Assembly: GCA_963682025.1 (NCBI GenBank)
Contig: OY821521.1
Location: forward strand, 57,009,408-57,073,407
Direction: 5' to 3'
From: Cordilura impudica
Lineage: Eukaryota; Arthropoda; Insecta; Diptera; Scathophagidae
Length of the DNA: 64,000 nt
In this document: one piece after another, positions 1 through 11,417 of the stretch
How the letters are laid out: each line of letters starts with the position of its first letter
How positions within the stretch are numbered: the first letter of the stretch is position 1
Notes under the pieces: generated by a model
The model's input: the letters and a program-made list of their open reading frames with translations, nothing else
Databases searched by the model: none
What the model was told of the DNA's origin: nothing
Made by a program: the position numbers and the translations under genes

Positions 1-504
1 CGCTGCTAAACTGCTAACTTAATTCTGAATAAATTCGAAAAGAATCAATCGATTTTTATGATCGATATATCATTTTGTTTCTATTACATGTGACTTTGCG
101 AGACAGCAATAAATCTGAACAATTTTTGCAGTTTTCGATTTTTTATGATTTTATTAAAACATAAAAATTTGATATTTTCACGTAAAAATATATTTTTCAA
201 CTTTTTATTATAACTCCGAAACTACTGAGCCGATTGAAACTCAATATATAAACGGCTTACAGGTTATGTAAATCTAAATTTTATTTTAATAATATCGGGC
301 TCCCCTTTTGAATTATCATTAACTATATGTAGAAACTTGTAAAAATTTTAAATTTTACTTAAAAAAAACCTCTCCATACAATTTAAAATTTGGACCACAT
401 TTGTACTACTGGAATCACAATACATCAAAATTGTATAGTGGATTTTGATCGGTATAAAATGTTTTCGCTTTGTTGCCTTGTGTTATTAATGTTAGTAGCT
501 ATAC
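1..504. other. AT-rich intergenic DNA, no gene seen
   Basis: No convincing open frame, RNA gene or repeat terminus was seen here. The stretch is A/T-rich with long T and A runs. It could be the inner part of an older element whose ends lie outside the window. Confidence 0.5.
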
Positions 505-1000
505 CTAAAATGGGCGGGATCGGCTAAGTGGGTGTGCTACCTTCCTTACAAAGTAATTAATCAATATCATATTTCTCACTACTATAACAGATACAGCTTT
601 GCAAATTTGTCTTAGGTCATCTATCACCAACGAGGTTAGTCAGAGAAAAAATTGGCGGGATCGGACAAAGGGGCGTGGCACCCCTCTAAAAGTAAATAAT
701 AAATGTCTTATATATGGGGTACTGTAATAGGGAGAGCCTTGGGATTTTTAGTGAGCCTTCTCATTATGATGTGGTAATGGGGGAGGGGGACGGGGGTAGC
801 GGAGCACACCGGGTTACATCTAGTGTCATATATATTCATTACTATGACAGAGCGACCTTTGCACATTTGTTTGAAGTCACATATTGTTAACATAAGGTGC
901 TAAAAAGTGTGGAGTCGGCTACGTGGTAATTATTCAATACCACATATCTCGACTACTATAACAGCTTTGAAAATTTTTTTGAGGTCATCTATTACACTGA
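505..1000 (+). repeat. Three degenerate tandem units
   Basis: Three diverged units follow each other. Each opens with a GC-richer block reading roughly TGGCGGGATCGGCTAAGTGG (near 510, 652 and 907). About 45 to 190 bases later comes a block resembling TACTATAACAGATACAGC followed by TTTGCAAATTTG (near 578, 839 and 950). Spacing between units is unequal, so later indels have altered them. Short frames across the stretch change between units, which argues against coding. This is probably a remnant of a larger repeat. Confidence 0.55.
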
Positions 1001-1104
1001 GATTTTGTTTTTGTTTCTATCTCAAATTGACGCGGGTTTTTTAAGTATAGCAATAATTACTCTCTAACAGCTTTTGTTTTAGAGTTATAGTTAATTTACT
1101 ATTT

Positions 1105-1830
1105 TTATACCCTCCACCCCAGTATGCAGAGGGTATATATAAGTTTGTCATTCCGTTTGTAATAATTTGAAAAAAAATTCTGGACCCCATAAAATATATA
1201 TATTTGTGATACTTATAACAAGCGGAGTTGATATAGCGATGTCCGTCTGTCCGTCTGTCCGTCTGTGGAAATCACGATGACAACTTCTATCGGACAACGA
1301 GGGTGCTCTTTTGTATAAAAATTGATTAACTAATATTCTGTGAAGTTTGCTGTTTAAAAGCGTCTATATCGGTTTATTAGGGCCCGAGATCTGAATGAAG
1401 AACTAAAAAAGTCTTGAAAAAATATGATTTTCTATGTTGTTCTTGTCACGATCACGCCCTCAATAGGACAGCTATGGTGATCATTTTTGCTGAGAATGAA
1501 TCGCCAAGATCGTGGGAAGATTTCCGTTTCAAAAATCATCAAAATCGGTGGAACAGGTCCAGGGAAATCTCTGAAAAATTAAAAAAAAAAAATAAAAATA
1601 TGATGTTTCTATATTGTTCTTGTTGTTATTCTAAATGTTGCATTGTTGTCGTAGCAGGACTTGGTGTTTTTGTGGTCGTTGTGGTAATAGTATAATAAAA
1701 GCTAACCCTTTGTACATTTTTTTTTTATCAAAACTAGTAGAAAAATTTAAAAGTTTCCATTGTTTTGGCATCACTAAAAAAATTTTTTAGATCATTTTTG
1801 TCATCGCAACGAGCCGCCCACCCCAAAATT
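1105..1830 (+). repeat. Family B GTCY interspersed repeat, copy B1
   Basis: The copy begins with an imperfect hairpin, ATACCCTCCACC facing GAGGGTATATATA, followed by a conserved block and a GTCY proto-microsatellite at about 1239-1273. The same 700-bp sequence is present inverted at 28316-28998, and its head recurs at 46113 and in the tandem units. A short head hairpin, GTCY repeats and no transposase resemble DINE-1/mini-me elements of Diptera (HINEs, Helentron-associated). That class is inferred. Frames inside, such as 1414-1695, are not conserved in the other copy and are not called as genes. Confidence 0.75.
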
Positions 1831-1934
1831 TCCCCCATTTTTCTCCACTTTCACCTTTTTTGTTTTTTTTTTTCAGTGTGTCTACCAATTTCAGTGTCAT
1901 CTTCATCTTCGGTGCTTTCATCTTCAAACTGCAT

Positions 1935-2536
1935 TTTAGAACTCCACTAACAAGCTTCGGCAAGGAACTACATCGAATTTATATATGGCTAATGGTCTTG
2001 GAATAAATCCCAATAAGTCGAAATGCCTAATTATCAAAAAACGGTCGCCATCTTTTTATACACCAAACATAACTCTTAACATCCAACTAATTGAGATAGT
2101 AGAGTCGGCTAAGGACCTTGGAACATTTTTCAATAACACTCTTACTTGGTCCAACCACATAAATTATACATGCGGTCGTACATAATCTATGTTACGAACT
2201 CTCTGGCAAATTCAATATTGTACTCCAGGATACTTTTCGCCAAAACGTATTTAATGCCTTTATGATTATACGGCTGTGAACTTTTTGCCAGTTGCGCAAC
2301 GCAGAGTAGAAGGATAATGAAAGTGGTATTTAACAATATTGTGCGTTATGTATGTATGGTCTGAAAAGATATGAACTTATCTCTTCTTTTTCTATTCAAC
2401 TTTATGGTCTTAGTTTTGATAGTCTAATAAAAATTAGAGTTCTACTGTTCATGCATAAAATTATATGTACCTGCAAGCTAGGGGTAGGAGACTTATATCG
2501 TTTAAACATCATAGCCTAATGTCTGAGTGGCAATTC
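1935..2536 (+). pseudogene. 5'-truncated LINE ORF2 fragment, upstream part (host of hAT-1)
   Basis: Translated pieces match the reverse transcriptase C-terminal half of the LINE at 32992-35820. The piece at 1985-2185 (NGLGINPNKSKC, AKDLGTFFNNTLTWSNHINY) parallels NGLEINPKKSKC and AKNLGIFFNDTLTWSNFINY there. The frame then shifts several times, but the tail with SEWQFF is recognisable just before 2537. The reading resumes at 8914 (IHAIRLWNLNPYS), so the fragment was split by the hAT element between them. No catalytic YADD motif remains in this copy. It is a 5'-truncated dead insertion, and it is the oldest layer of the nest. Confidence 0.85.
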
Positions 2537-4478
2537 TTCATACATAACCTGACCAACCATCCCGCTTTTGGCTAGATTATCCCGCTTTTTCAGGGCTGAT
2601 CCCGCCTTGGTTCTTTTCCCGCTTTTCAAGCATTATTCCCACTTTTTAGTGTTTTAGAGTTGGTAAGAGTTTTTCAAACTTTCTAGAATTTTTGCCAGTG
2701 CTTTATTTTTTTATTACAAATATGGTTACTCCAAAAACATATTGTTGTGTAAAAACGACATAAATTTAAGGTAATTTCTTTTATAGTGTAGGCAACTCTA
2801 TACGTATTTGACATCTCTGTGGTTATAAAAAAAAACGAAAATTTCAAAATGGGTGAAAAAAAATCCTTTGCAATTTTAACTCGAAAATAAAAGAAAAATA
2901 TAAATTTTTAAAAGCAAATACCGGAGAAAGTTTGTATTTTGTGAACAGTGTAGTTCTTCCTTTAGTATTGGACACGGAGGTGTTTTTGATGGGGAAAAAC
3001 ATTTGTAAACATAAAAACATAAGAAAGCTTTAGAACAAATTGCAGGCAACCATAAAGTTAAAGAATATTTTAAACATAACAAAAATGATATGAGGATTGC
3101 TGCAAGAGAAGGGGTGTGGTCTTACCACCTTGTGAAAGAAAACCAAAGCTTCCGTAGCTCAGATTGTGCATCAAAAAATTTTAGTAATTATTTTAAAATT
3201 TCCAAGTTTAATTGTGCCCGAACAAAATGTGAAGCAATAATTAAAAATGTTTTTTCCCCATATGCTATGGAAAAGTTAAAATCAAAATTGGAAACCGCGT
3301 ACTTTATATCAATATCAACAGATGTTTCCAATTGTGGAAACATTAAAATGTTTCCTGTAGTTGCGCGGTATTTCCATAGCAAAGAAGGAGTTAAAATACG
3401 AATTATAAACATTTCTAATGGATATGGAGGAACTCCAGACATCATTGTAAATCTTTTAAAAAAAGAAATGGAAGATTATAAAATATCCAAAAGATTGGTT
3501 GCATTTTGTGGAGACAATACCAATACAAACTTTGAAGGAAAAAATAGAGCAGGAAAAAACAATGCGTTTTCCAAACTTAAGAAATCGTATCCTCACCTAA
3601 TAGGAATTGGTTGCGCAGCACATATTGTTCAAAATGCATTTCAATGTATCTCTAATCAATACAGTTCGAGTGACAAGATTAATGAATTTTTACGAATCAG
3701 TAGATGAAGAGTATAGAAAGCTTCCTGGCTATTCTAAAACCAGATTTTTGGCATTATTATCATCGGTTGAATCCATATTAAACATTTTTGAAGGTTTAAA
3801 AATATATTTTTTAGAGACAGAAAGCAGCCCTAAAATTTTGAATGATTTTTTTTTTTCAAACCCGTGGTATAAGCTATGGTTGATTTTTATAAAAGAACAG
3901 GTAGATTCTTAAAAAAAAATATGTTGCGTTTAATAATTTATTTTCGTTTAAAGGTTGCAATATTTAACAGAATTGTCTATAAAATAGAAGTTGATGGCGC
4001 TTCAGCAAATAATATTAAAAATGGAGTGGACGAATTAGTCGAAGCCTTGACAGACAGGAATACAAGTGGCTTTTTGTGAACTTTTATGAAAAAGGCGATA
4101 GAAAGTTTCAATAATCGTGGCCACTCTGCTTCAAAAGAAATTGTATTAAACACGGCCACTAAATTTTATGGTAAATAAATTAACGAAAACTTTAAACCTT
4201 TGTAACATTTAAATAATTCAGAAAACTCGATTTAATATTTAAAAAGTTGGACCATTCAATTTTTACAAGTGGTAAATTTCAATTGGATTTTACTGAGACA
4301 AGTGCCAGAGTGGAAGGATGTAGAAAAAAGTGCTGAAGATCTCTTAGAAAAAGAAATTTCAACCGATATTAACAATGAAATCTTTGACCAGTACAAATAT
4401 CTAAAAAAAGTATGTAACGCAAGGAAAACAAGTAAGAAAATTATAGTCGGTCTAGACCGACAATACGATACCCTATAC

Positions 4479-7432
4479 CAGCGGTCGGCAACAGGTGGTA
4501 GGTCGAAACTTGGACCGGCATACATCGTTAAAATTACCTACAGATTCAGTTTAATTCCAACGTCATTCTTCAAAAGATAAAATATTTTAATAAAATCGCA
4601 AAAAACTGATGTTTGTTCTTTATTTTAGAGGCACCATGAGGTCATTTATATTATCGTTGTTGTTGGTTTCTATAAAAGTTTTTTCAATACATTTCACAAC
4701 AGTTTTTCTCGTTTACTGTTGTTGTTGTCGTTGGTGTTATTGTAATGCTCTCTTAGTTGAACAAACAAGTGGTTGTTTAATAAACAGTGTAACCAGAGGG
4801 GAGGGATTTGGGGATTTCTCGAAATATTGAGGATTTTACCCCTTATTTAGGTATTATTGATTTTTGTGTTATTTTTTTAAATTAAGTTTACAGTTTTGTG
4901 AAACAAAATTTCGAAAAATTTTTATTGAAATTTTGTTAAAGTTTTGTAGATAAACTATTTGTAAATATATAGATTCTACTTCATTTGCAAATTTGGATAG
5001 GTTTTATTTTAAACCGAAAATCAGAAGTATTTTGCTAAATTAATCACGGATTAGTTTATTAGGCCTATTTTTTTCTTTAAAAATGTCTTTTTAATAAAAT
5101 TTTATTAGAAATTTAATTGGAGACAAATTTGGGGATTTAAAATTTTTTTGGGGATTTCAACTTGCAAAATCGGGACATGAGCTAAAACTTTTCTTGCAAC
5201 ACTGTTTAATATAGTGGTAAGCATAAAGAGGGAATGTACAAGATTTAAAAAACAATATTTTTTTTTTCTATTTTGAAAATGTTGTTGCTGTTTTAATATG
5301 TTTTGAATATAAAAAACGAAAATTGACTGCGATTTTCCACTTATTTTACATTATGGTTGTCAGTCATTCGTTTGATCTTGTGAGGTGCATTGTTAATTTG
5401 TGTTGTAATTTGTCGTGTGCTTAAATTCGTACCTACATCAATATGGATCCTAAGAAGCGAAAAGTTGACAGTGAAAATAGGAAGTTTCTGCCTGAGTGGA
5501 CAGAACAATATTGTTTTACGTTGCCTGATAGGCCTAAAGCAGTTCCAGTTTGCCTTTTGTGCAACAAAACTGTAGCTATTGTTAAAAGTGGCAATTTAAA
5601 GCGGCACTACGAAACAACTCATCAGCAGTTCCACAAAAACTTTCCGCTTGGCAGCATAGCTCGTAAAGAAAAACTCCAGGCATACCTAACTTCTTACAAA
5701 AAAAGCACGGCCTTACTAGTTCGCTCCCTGAGCGAGCAAGAAAAATCCACAGAAGCTGCGTTGCGTGTGTGTTGGATGCTTAATAAACACCAGAAGCCAT
5801 TTTCAGACTCTGAGATAGTAAAAGAATGTATATTGGAAGTGGCCACGGCACTTTTTGCAGAGAAAAAGGATCTTGTTGCTGCAATTCAAGGTATTCCATT
5901 GTCATCAAGAAGTAATACAAGAAGAACCGAAATTTTAGCTACTGACAACAAAAGCAGCTTGCTCGAACTACTGCAGAAGGCACCTTGCTATGATATAGCA
6001 CTTGATGAATCATGTGACATTGTTGATGATGAACAAATGTCTATTTTCGAGAGATTTTTTTACATTGAAAGTAAAACGTTCAGGGAAGAATTGCTAGCAT
6101 TATTGACGTTTAAAGGTAAGACTCGCGGATAAGATTTATTCAAGACTTTTGATGAATTTATTACGAAATCGAACATTAGTTATGATAAAATTGTATCCCT
6201 TTCAACTGACGGGGCCCCAGCGATGATTGGCAAAGAAAACGGATTAGTAAAGAGAATCAGGGATAAAAATGCAGGTCTAATATCTTATCAGTGCATAATT
6301 CATCAGGCAGCACTTTGTGGAAAACTTAGTGCTACTCTGAAAGATGTAATGGGCAGCTTGGTGACGTTGATAAATTTTATGAGGTCTCGTTCTGCTCTTC
6401 AGCACCGACAGTTCAAGGATTTTCTCTCTGAATGTGATTCGGCGTATTCTGACTTACTGCAACATAACAATATACGTTGGCTAAGTAAAGGTCAAGTTGT
6501 TGAACGTTTCTGGCAAATAAAAGAACAAGTAACCTCCTTTTTGCAAAACTTGGACACACAGGAAGCAAGGAAGCATCTGGACTTCCTAACAAACAAGCGT
6601 TATATGCTAGCTGTGGCTTTCCTGAAAGACATACTGAAATATTTGAATGCGCTCAACACCGAGTTACAAGGAAATGGAAAATTAATATGTGATCTGATAC
6701 AAAGTGTGTCTGCTTTCCGTCGCAAGCTGGATATCTTTGAAAAAGATATTGCAAGTCAAGAATTTATTCATTTCCCAACAATGCTTGAGTATAAAAAGAT
6801 TTCCGAAGAAGACATTGCAGTGTTTGTAAGGTTTGTATCTGATCTTGAGAAGGATTTTGCTGCAAGATTCCAAGACTTTGCAGAGATAGGGAAGCTGTCT
6901 CAATTTCTTAAATTTCCTTATGAAGTTGCTGCGGTGGCAGAATGGACTGACGTGGCTGCGAAGTATTCAGTCTATCAAAGCCTTTATTGCAAATGGAGGT
7001 AATTGACTTGCAAGAAGATATTTCCTTGCAAATCTATAAAACTGCATCCACTGAAGAATTTTGGGGTAAACATGTTACAGAAAAATATGAAAATTGCAAA
7101 AAACTAGCTATCAACTTGGCTACTATGTTTGGCTCTACATTTGTATGTGAATCATCTTTCTCAAAAATGAATTTTTTGAAAAACAAATATCGTTCGAGAT
7201 TGACAGACGCCCACCTTGAAGACACTCTTCGCATAAGCTGTTCTCCGCGTGACCACAGATGTAATTTTTCGCATTAGTTTTAAAGAATACCTACATACAT
7301 ATTGTATTGCATATATAAGTCAAAATAAAAATTTTAAACTAAATAGTATGTATTATGAGTTTTTTTTTCTGGACCTCGACAAAAAATTTCAACATAATCC
7401 GGACTCTACTTAAAATTACTTGCCGACCCCTG
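4479..7432 (+). mobile_element. hAT-2 DNA transposon (ZBED/GTF2IRD2-like hAT)
   Basis: The left end CAGCGGTCGGCAA (4479-4491) is matched at the right by the inverse of CAGGGGTCGGCAA (7420-7432). The element is flanked by an exact 8-bp target duplication, CCCTATAC, at 4471-4478 and 7433-7440. The length is 2954 bp. The terminal consensus and the 8-bp duplication are hallmarks of hAT elements. It carries one transposase gene with two visible lesions. It is the innermost, and therefore the youngest, layer of the nest starting at 1935. Confidence 0.96.
5443..7277 (+). pseudogene. hAT-2 transposase, two lesions
   Basis: The start ATG at 5443 gives MDPKKRKVDSENRKF, which includes a classical basic nuclear localisation motif. 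A BED zinc finger follows at about residues 45-66 (CLLCNK, then HYETTH). The RNase H-like core has LDESCD, LSTDGAPAM and CIIHQAALCGK. NIRWLSKGQVVERFW lies beyond it. The C-terminal hAT dimerisation region (FGSTFVCESSFSKMNFLKNK, then RSRLTDAHLEDTLRI) ends at 7277. There is one in-frame TAA at 6130-6132 where relatives have an acidic residue, and one frameshift between about 6960 and 6987. The rest is open, about 611 codons in all, close to the family length. It is most similar in architecture to ZBED/GTF2IRD2-type hAT proteins. As read it cannot make a full transposase. Confidence 0.93.
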
Positions 7433-8913
7433 CCCTATACCATGCGTTTAGAAACCCTATCTCTTAGGCCCAACTAACTGGACATAGAAAATAAGCAAAA
7501 ACCAAATTTGAGTGGGATTTTTATTAATTTTTTTGGCTGCAGATATGAAAAAGTTCATATCGGATGCTATATCTATATGGGGACTAGGTCCAAAAATGGA
7601 CCAATCCTGATCATGTTTGGTAAAGTCTCTTGTATTTTGCAAAGATATATACAAACAAAATTTGAGAAGAATCAGTGCAATATTTTTGTTTTTAATAGAT
7701 TTAAGTGAAGATCGGGAAGTAGTCTATATGGGGCCAAAGGGATCATTTTTGGACTACTGATTAATGGATGCAATGAACGCATACAAACCCAATTTGAGTA
7801 AGATCTATATGACAATTTGGATCTTATGGCAATTTATGTCGATTTCATAGGGGTAATTCGTATGGGGGCTAGGTCTGAACATAGACCGATTCTCACCAGT
7901 TTCAATAGCGGTCATCCCATGGCCGATAAAAGCTTATATACCAAATTTCATCAAAATATATTCATATTTCCGACCTGCAGTTTGATTACAAGGTTTACAT
8001 GGACACACAGATGGACGGACGGACGGACGGACATTGTTAAATCAACTTAAAAAGTGATTCTGATTCGATCGGTGTAATTAAAGATGGGTCTAGGTCAAAT
8101 ATTTTTGGTTGTTACAAACAGCAGCACAAAGTCATTGTACCCAAACCACACAGTGGTATAGGGTATAAATAGATGAATGGAATAAGAACAAGATATCTGT
8201 TGATATGCGTTGGGTAGAAATAATAAATTTTCTCCAGAAAAAAGAAATCCCATTCAACTCCTTGATAAAAGTAGTTGAATTTGTACTCTGTTCGCCTAGT
8301 ACTTCAGCTCCCGTAGAACGTATATTTGCGTCGGTTAATAATATATGGAAAAAACACGTTTGAGTATAAGTACTTTAAACGATATTATTAAAGTTAAATA
8401 CAGCTTTAAACTAACATGCCAAGAGTTTTTTATTTTTTAAATTCAGAACCTCAACTTTTGGCGAAAATACTCAAATCCGAAAAATATGATTTTAAGCAGA
8501 AATCTGCTTGAAAATATTTATTACGATTTAAAGTAAAATTTTTTATTAATTTTAAAATCTTATTTTTGATTTTTTTCTCAAATTAATATAAATTAAACTT
8601 AAGAATATAATATAATATAAATAAGAATATAATTCTGAGTTCTTGTTTATGTAATAGTTCCTAAATTATTTTTTAAGAAGCAAATCTTATTTAAACGTGT
8701 TAGCCTTCTTTAAAGACAATCGTTCTAAACAAATAAAAATATGTTTTTTTTTATATATTGTTTTTTGATAATATGCATTTATTAATAAAAACTTTTTTAG
8801 AAACAAAATTTTCAAACATTTTTAAAAATCCCGCTTTTTAAGTCAAAATCCGGCTTTTTCAATCTGCTAATCCCGCTTTTTGATTCAAAACAGTCGGTCA
8901 CGTTATTCATACA

Positions 8914-9211
8914 TGCAATCCGTCTTTGGAACTTAAACCCATATAGCTGTCAAGCTATAAGTAACGCTCTTCAGTTCAAAAAAAAAACATTTCTAATAAT
9001 TTCTCACAATGAATTTTTTATGATCAATTAAATAACTTGAATATTGTTGTTTTTTGTTTGCTTAATTTAATAAATTGTTAAAACTAAAATTAAAATTATA
9101 TATTTTAAGTAATGATATCTGAGCTTTTTATCAGTTTCATGCTGTATTACGAGATATATGTAAGGCTTGTGTATGAAACTTCAAATAAAAATAAAATAAA
9201 TAAATAAAATT
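8914..9211 (+). pseudogene. LINE ORF2 3' end and tail (continues from 2536)
   Basis: The translation IHAIRLWNLNPYS continues the frame left at 2536 and parallels IFAVSLWNSIPHS near the end of ORF2 of the minus-strand LINE. After the frame ends the sequence is non-coding 3' UTR. It closes with an A-rich AAATAAAATAAATAAATAAA tail at about 9182-9207, typical of a LINE 3' terminus. Confidence 0.8.
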
Positions 9212-10689
9212 TAAACTGCTGTTATTTTCTTCGCTATCGCCATAGATTAACAATTTGTTTTTAATTTTTTTTCTACTCTTAATTTGTCTCCCGAAAAAAA
9301 GTTTAACAAGAACTTTTTCTTTTAATCTTTTTTTTGTAACATTTGTATTTATGTATTTCATTGAAATCACAATTTATCAAACTGGAAACATTTTTAACAC
9401 CGAAGTTTTGCTTTTTTCTCACTTACTTTTGGTTTTTTTTTTCAATTTTTTTTCCGTTGTGTATTGCAGTGGTGTGGGTAACGAAAAAGTTTCAATTGTT
9501 GAAGCAACCATAATCTTTGCGTAATCTTACGTTGATACATACTTTGAAAAATATATTGTATGCGGGTTACATTTAACTTTAAACGGAAATGAAATGAAAA
9601 TCAAAAAAGAGCATTATGTTAGTCGAGACTGAATCTGAAAATATGCTATGTCACGTAATGAAGACTTCTACTTGGGAATAAAATTTTTGTGTTGCAATTA
9701 AAAAAAAAAAATTAAAAAAGGCTAAACACTTTGTAACTTAAAATAAGAATTTTCTTATTTTTTCATAAATTATGTCTCATTATCTACTGAAATTTGATAA
9801 TAATCTAAATTTCATTATCATTCACTCAAACCTTTATACCAACTTTATATACTTATTTCTTGTGTGTAGTAGAAATTAAATAGAAAATTGGTAAAATCGA
9901 TAACAGTTTTTAACACATTAAGTGGAAAGATTTATTCAATTTCTGTCGTTTGTCTTTACTACGGGTTAAACAATATGTGTATGGGATACACACGACGAAT
10001 TACAAATGGAGTCTGGGTAAAGTTACAACATTGTTGATGCTTGTAGATGTCTACAAAGTTTTTCCTTTGATATGAAAACTTATTTTTCAAGGCTTTAAGT
10101 AAAAAAAATATATATATATAATATAAAATTTTTAAAATTTAATAAAATAGTGTAAAAGTTGTTAATGACATTGATCCAGTTATGAAATTTTGCCCTGAAT
10201 ATTGTTTTAAAATAAAAACAAAAATGTTTCAGCAAAATTATCAAAATTTTAGTAAATTGTTTGGATTTTTTGAAGCAGATTAAAAGGAAACTAGAATAAG
10301 ACCAGTGGAGTGCTACCCCTCCTGAAGAGAAACTACTAAAGATCGTACATCTTGAGTACTGAAAGTGGGATTTTTGTAAATTTGTGTTATGCCATAAGTT
10401 ATGAAATGCCGTATTTAAATATATAGCATTTTAGTTATCGGCTTCCCTGTCCTTTTTGAGATGTATTTGAGCAGTTACGGAATTTGTAAAAAACTGATAT
10501 CGAATATTAAATTAAATTTACTTTAACATAAATAAAAATAATTGAGAAAGCGATTGTTAATCTAGACCAATTATACAATATCTAATACCATGAGTGACGA
10601 TATAAGATCTTAGATCCCAAATATGAGAATTTAGTTGCTCTCCGAAGAAATACTTATTTTATTTTTTTGGAACATTTATGAGCTCATTT
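9212..10689. other. AT-rich intergenic DNA, no gene seen
   Basis: Only short frames are present, mostly in T- or A-rich tracts (for example 9137-9524 on either strand). An (AT) run lies near 10105-10120. A motif resembling a mutated family A palindrome occurs near 10565. I see no convincing transposon end or RNA gene. Confidence 0.5.
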
Positions 10690-10860
10690 CTTCGCGGGTG
10701 GAGAAACTCCAGGTCCGTGTGAAAGTTCTAGTCCCATATAGTGATACCTCCATTCTCAGGCCATTTTTTTTTAAATGACTTTTAATATTTTTCCCTTAGC
10801 TTTATTTGCGTAGTTTTTCAGCTATAACCAGCAAGTTTTTCAGCACGAATCAGTTAAAAC
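10690..10860 (-). repeat. Family E interspersed repeat fragment, E3
   Basis: It resembles, in inverse, 14385-14700 and 29640-29960. Shared pieces include the inverse of TATAGCTGAAAAA and of AAGGAAAAATATTAAA, and the GGTCTGGAGTTTCTCCACC-like block. It is strongly diverged, with no coding content. Confidence 0.5.
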
Positions 10861-10872
10861 TTAAGTGAATAA

Positions 10873-11248
10873 TCTATAATATTAATAAGCAAGGTGATTT
10901 CTTGTGACGGATGTAAGTTTCACAGTTTTACCCCGATTATGACAAAAAAATTTATCATTTAAAAGTTACTTCTTTTTAGCTGTTACCCATATTTACAGAT
11001 TTTCATCGTCTGGAACATTTATTTTGAGTTATGATCGTTTAAAGTTGCTACTAACACATACATAAAACTATACAATGCTATGTGTGTGTTTATTAAATTC
11101 GTTAATATGTTTGTGTTAATGTGCTGAGTTTGTTTTCTTCATTTTAAATAAGTTGAATTGTGAAGCATACCTTCGAGGGTCTTTATTAAATGAAAAAATA
11201 AAATTTCCTAGAATTTGCACATGAATTTCGAGTGCTGGAATCTGCTAG
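10873..11248 (+). mobile_element. Non-autonomous Helitron, copy H1
   Basis: It begins with TCTATAATATTAATAAGC directly after an A and ends with GCTGGAATCTGCTAG directly before a T. This is the A/T insertion site, 5' TC and 3' CTRR pattern of Helitrons. The CTCGAA/TTCGAG hairpin seen about 12 bases before CTAG in sister copies is partly mutated here. The element is 376 bp, has no gene and shows no target duplication. Three other copies in the window share both ends: H2 (11390-13162), H3 (14905-16008) and H4 (62305-63953). Confidence 0.85.
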
Positions 11249-11389
11249 TTTTTATTAATAAAGCCAATGAAAATACAGAATTAAGAATACTGATGTCTTC
11301 TTTTGATTTAATATTAAAATTATCACTCATATCTCTACTGATATATAATAATCATAAATTCCCGAATAAATTGAGACCAATTACGAATA
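11249..11389. other. Spacer between two Helitrons
   Basis: A 141-bp AT-rich spacer separates the 3' ends of H1 and H2, which face each other. Nothing else is recognised in it. Confidence 0.6.
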
Positions 11390-11417
11390 CTAGCAGATTC
11401 CAGCGCTCGAAATTCGA

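Larger units (their letters stand above)
4429..8168 (-). repeat. Family A GTCY repeat, copy A1, split by hAT-2
   Basis: This is a near-complete copy of the roughly 760-bp family A, inverted relative to copy A2 at 15094. Its 3' end (left here) has the palindrome of GTCGGTCTAGACCGAC followed by the TTTTCTTACTTG tail. Its 5' end (right) has the hairpin around CCACACAGTGGTATAGGGTATA. GTCY-type repeats lie at about 8010-8035. Both flanks are T-rich when read in element orientation, and no target duplication is visible. hAT-2 is inserted within it at the CCCTATAC site. It lies inside the hAT-1 transposase gene, so it is younger than hAT-1. Confidence 0.88.
2926..8440 (+). pseudogene. hAT-1 transposase, broken and interrupted
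   Basis: From about 2938 the frame encodes a BED-like zinc finger start (FCEQCSSSF) with two stop codons. An open stretch of 205 codons from 3090 follows. It carries ISTDVSNCGN with the first presumed catalytic Asp, FCGDNTNTNFEGKN with the second, and IGIGCAAHIVQNAF, the C/H motif of hAT enzymes. Frameshifted pieces continue (LPGYSKTRFLALLSSVESIL, then PEWKDVEKSAEDLLEKEI) up to the insertion at 4429. The C-terminal dimerisation motif SPSTSAPVERIFASVNNIW appears after it at 8170-8365. The frame ends near 8440 after one more shift. At least five lesions make it non-functional. Family membership rests on the motif order and the 8-bp target duplication of the element. Confidence 0.88.
2545..8905 (+). 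mobile_element. hAT-1 DNA transposon, split by nested insertions
   Basis: The 8-bp target duplication TTCATACA lies at 2537-2544 and 8906-8913. The ends are imperfect inverted repeats, TAACCTGACCAAC on the left and TAACGTGACCGAC read inward from the right. Removing the element restores the LINE reading frame across the junction, which confirms both ends. Several TCCCGCTTTT-like motifs sit near both ends (about 2568-2650 and 8829-8880), as expected for subterminal transposase-binding repeats, although they point the same way at both ends. The interior contains a hAT transposase remnant. It is interrupted by the family A repeat at 4429-8168. Without that insertion the element would be about 2.6 kb, a normal hAT size. 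Confidence 0.92.

Noticed and set aside
3188..3445. 85-codon minus-strand frame
   Set aside because: Shadow of the hAT-1 transposase coding strand.
5458..5475. PKKRKV motif at the transposase start, considered as a sign of engineered sequence
   Set aside because: Basic KKRKVDSEN-type starts are natural in this hAT group, and the surrounding gene is a decayed native element.
7508..7708. Conserved peptide GIFINFFGCRYEKVHIGC in several places
   Set aside because: Recurs because family A DNA is conserved. Both strands are open, and older copies break the frame without sign of coding constraint.
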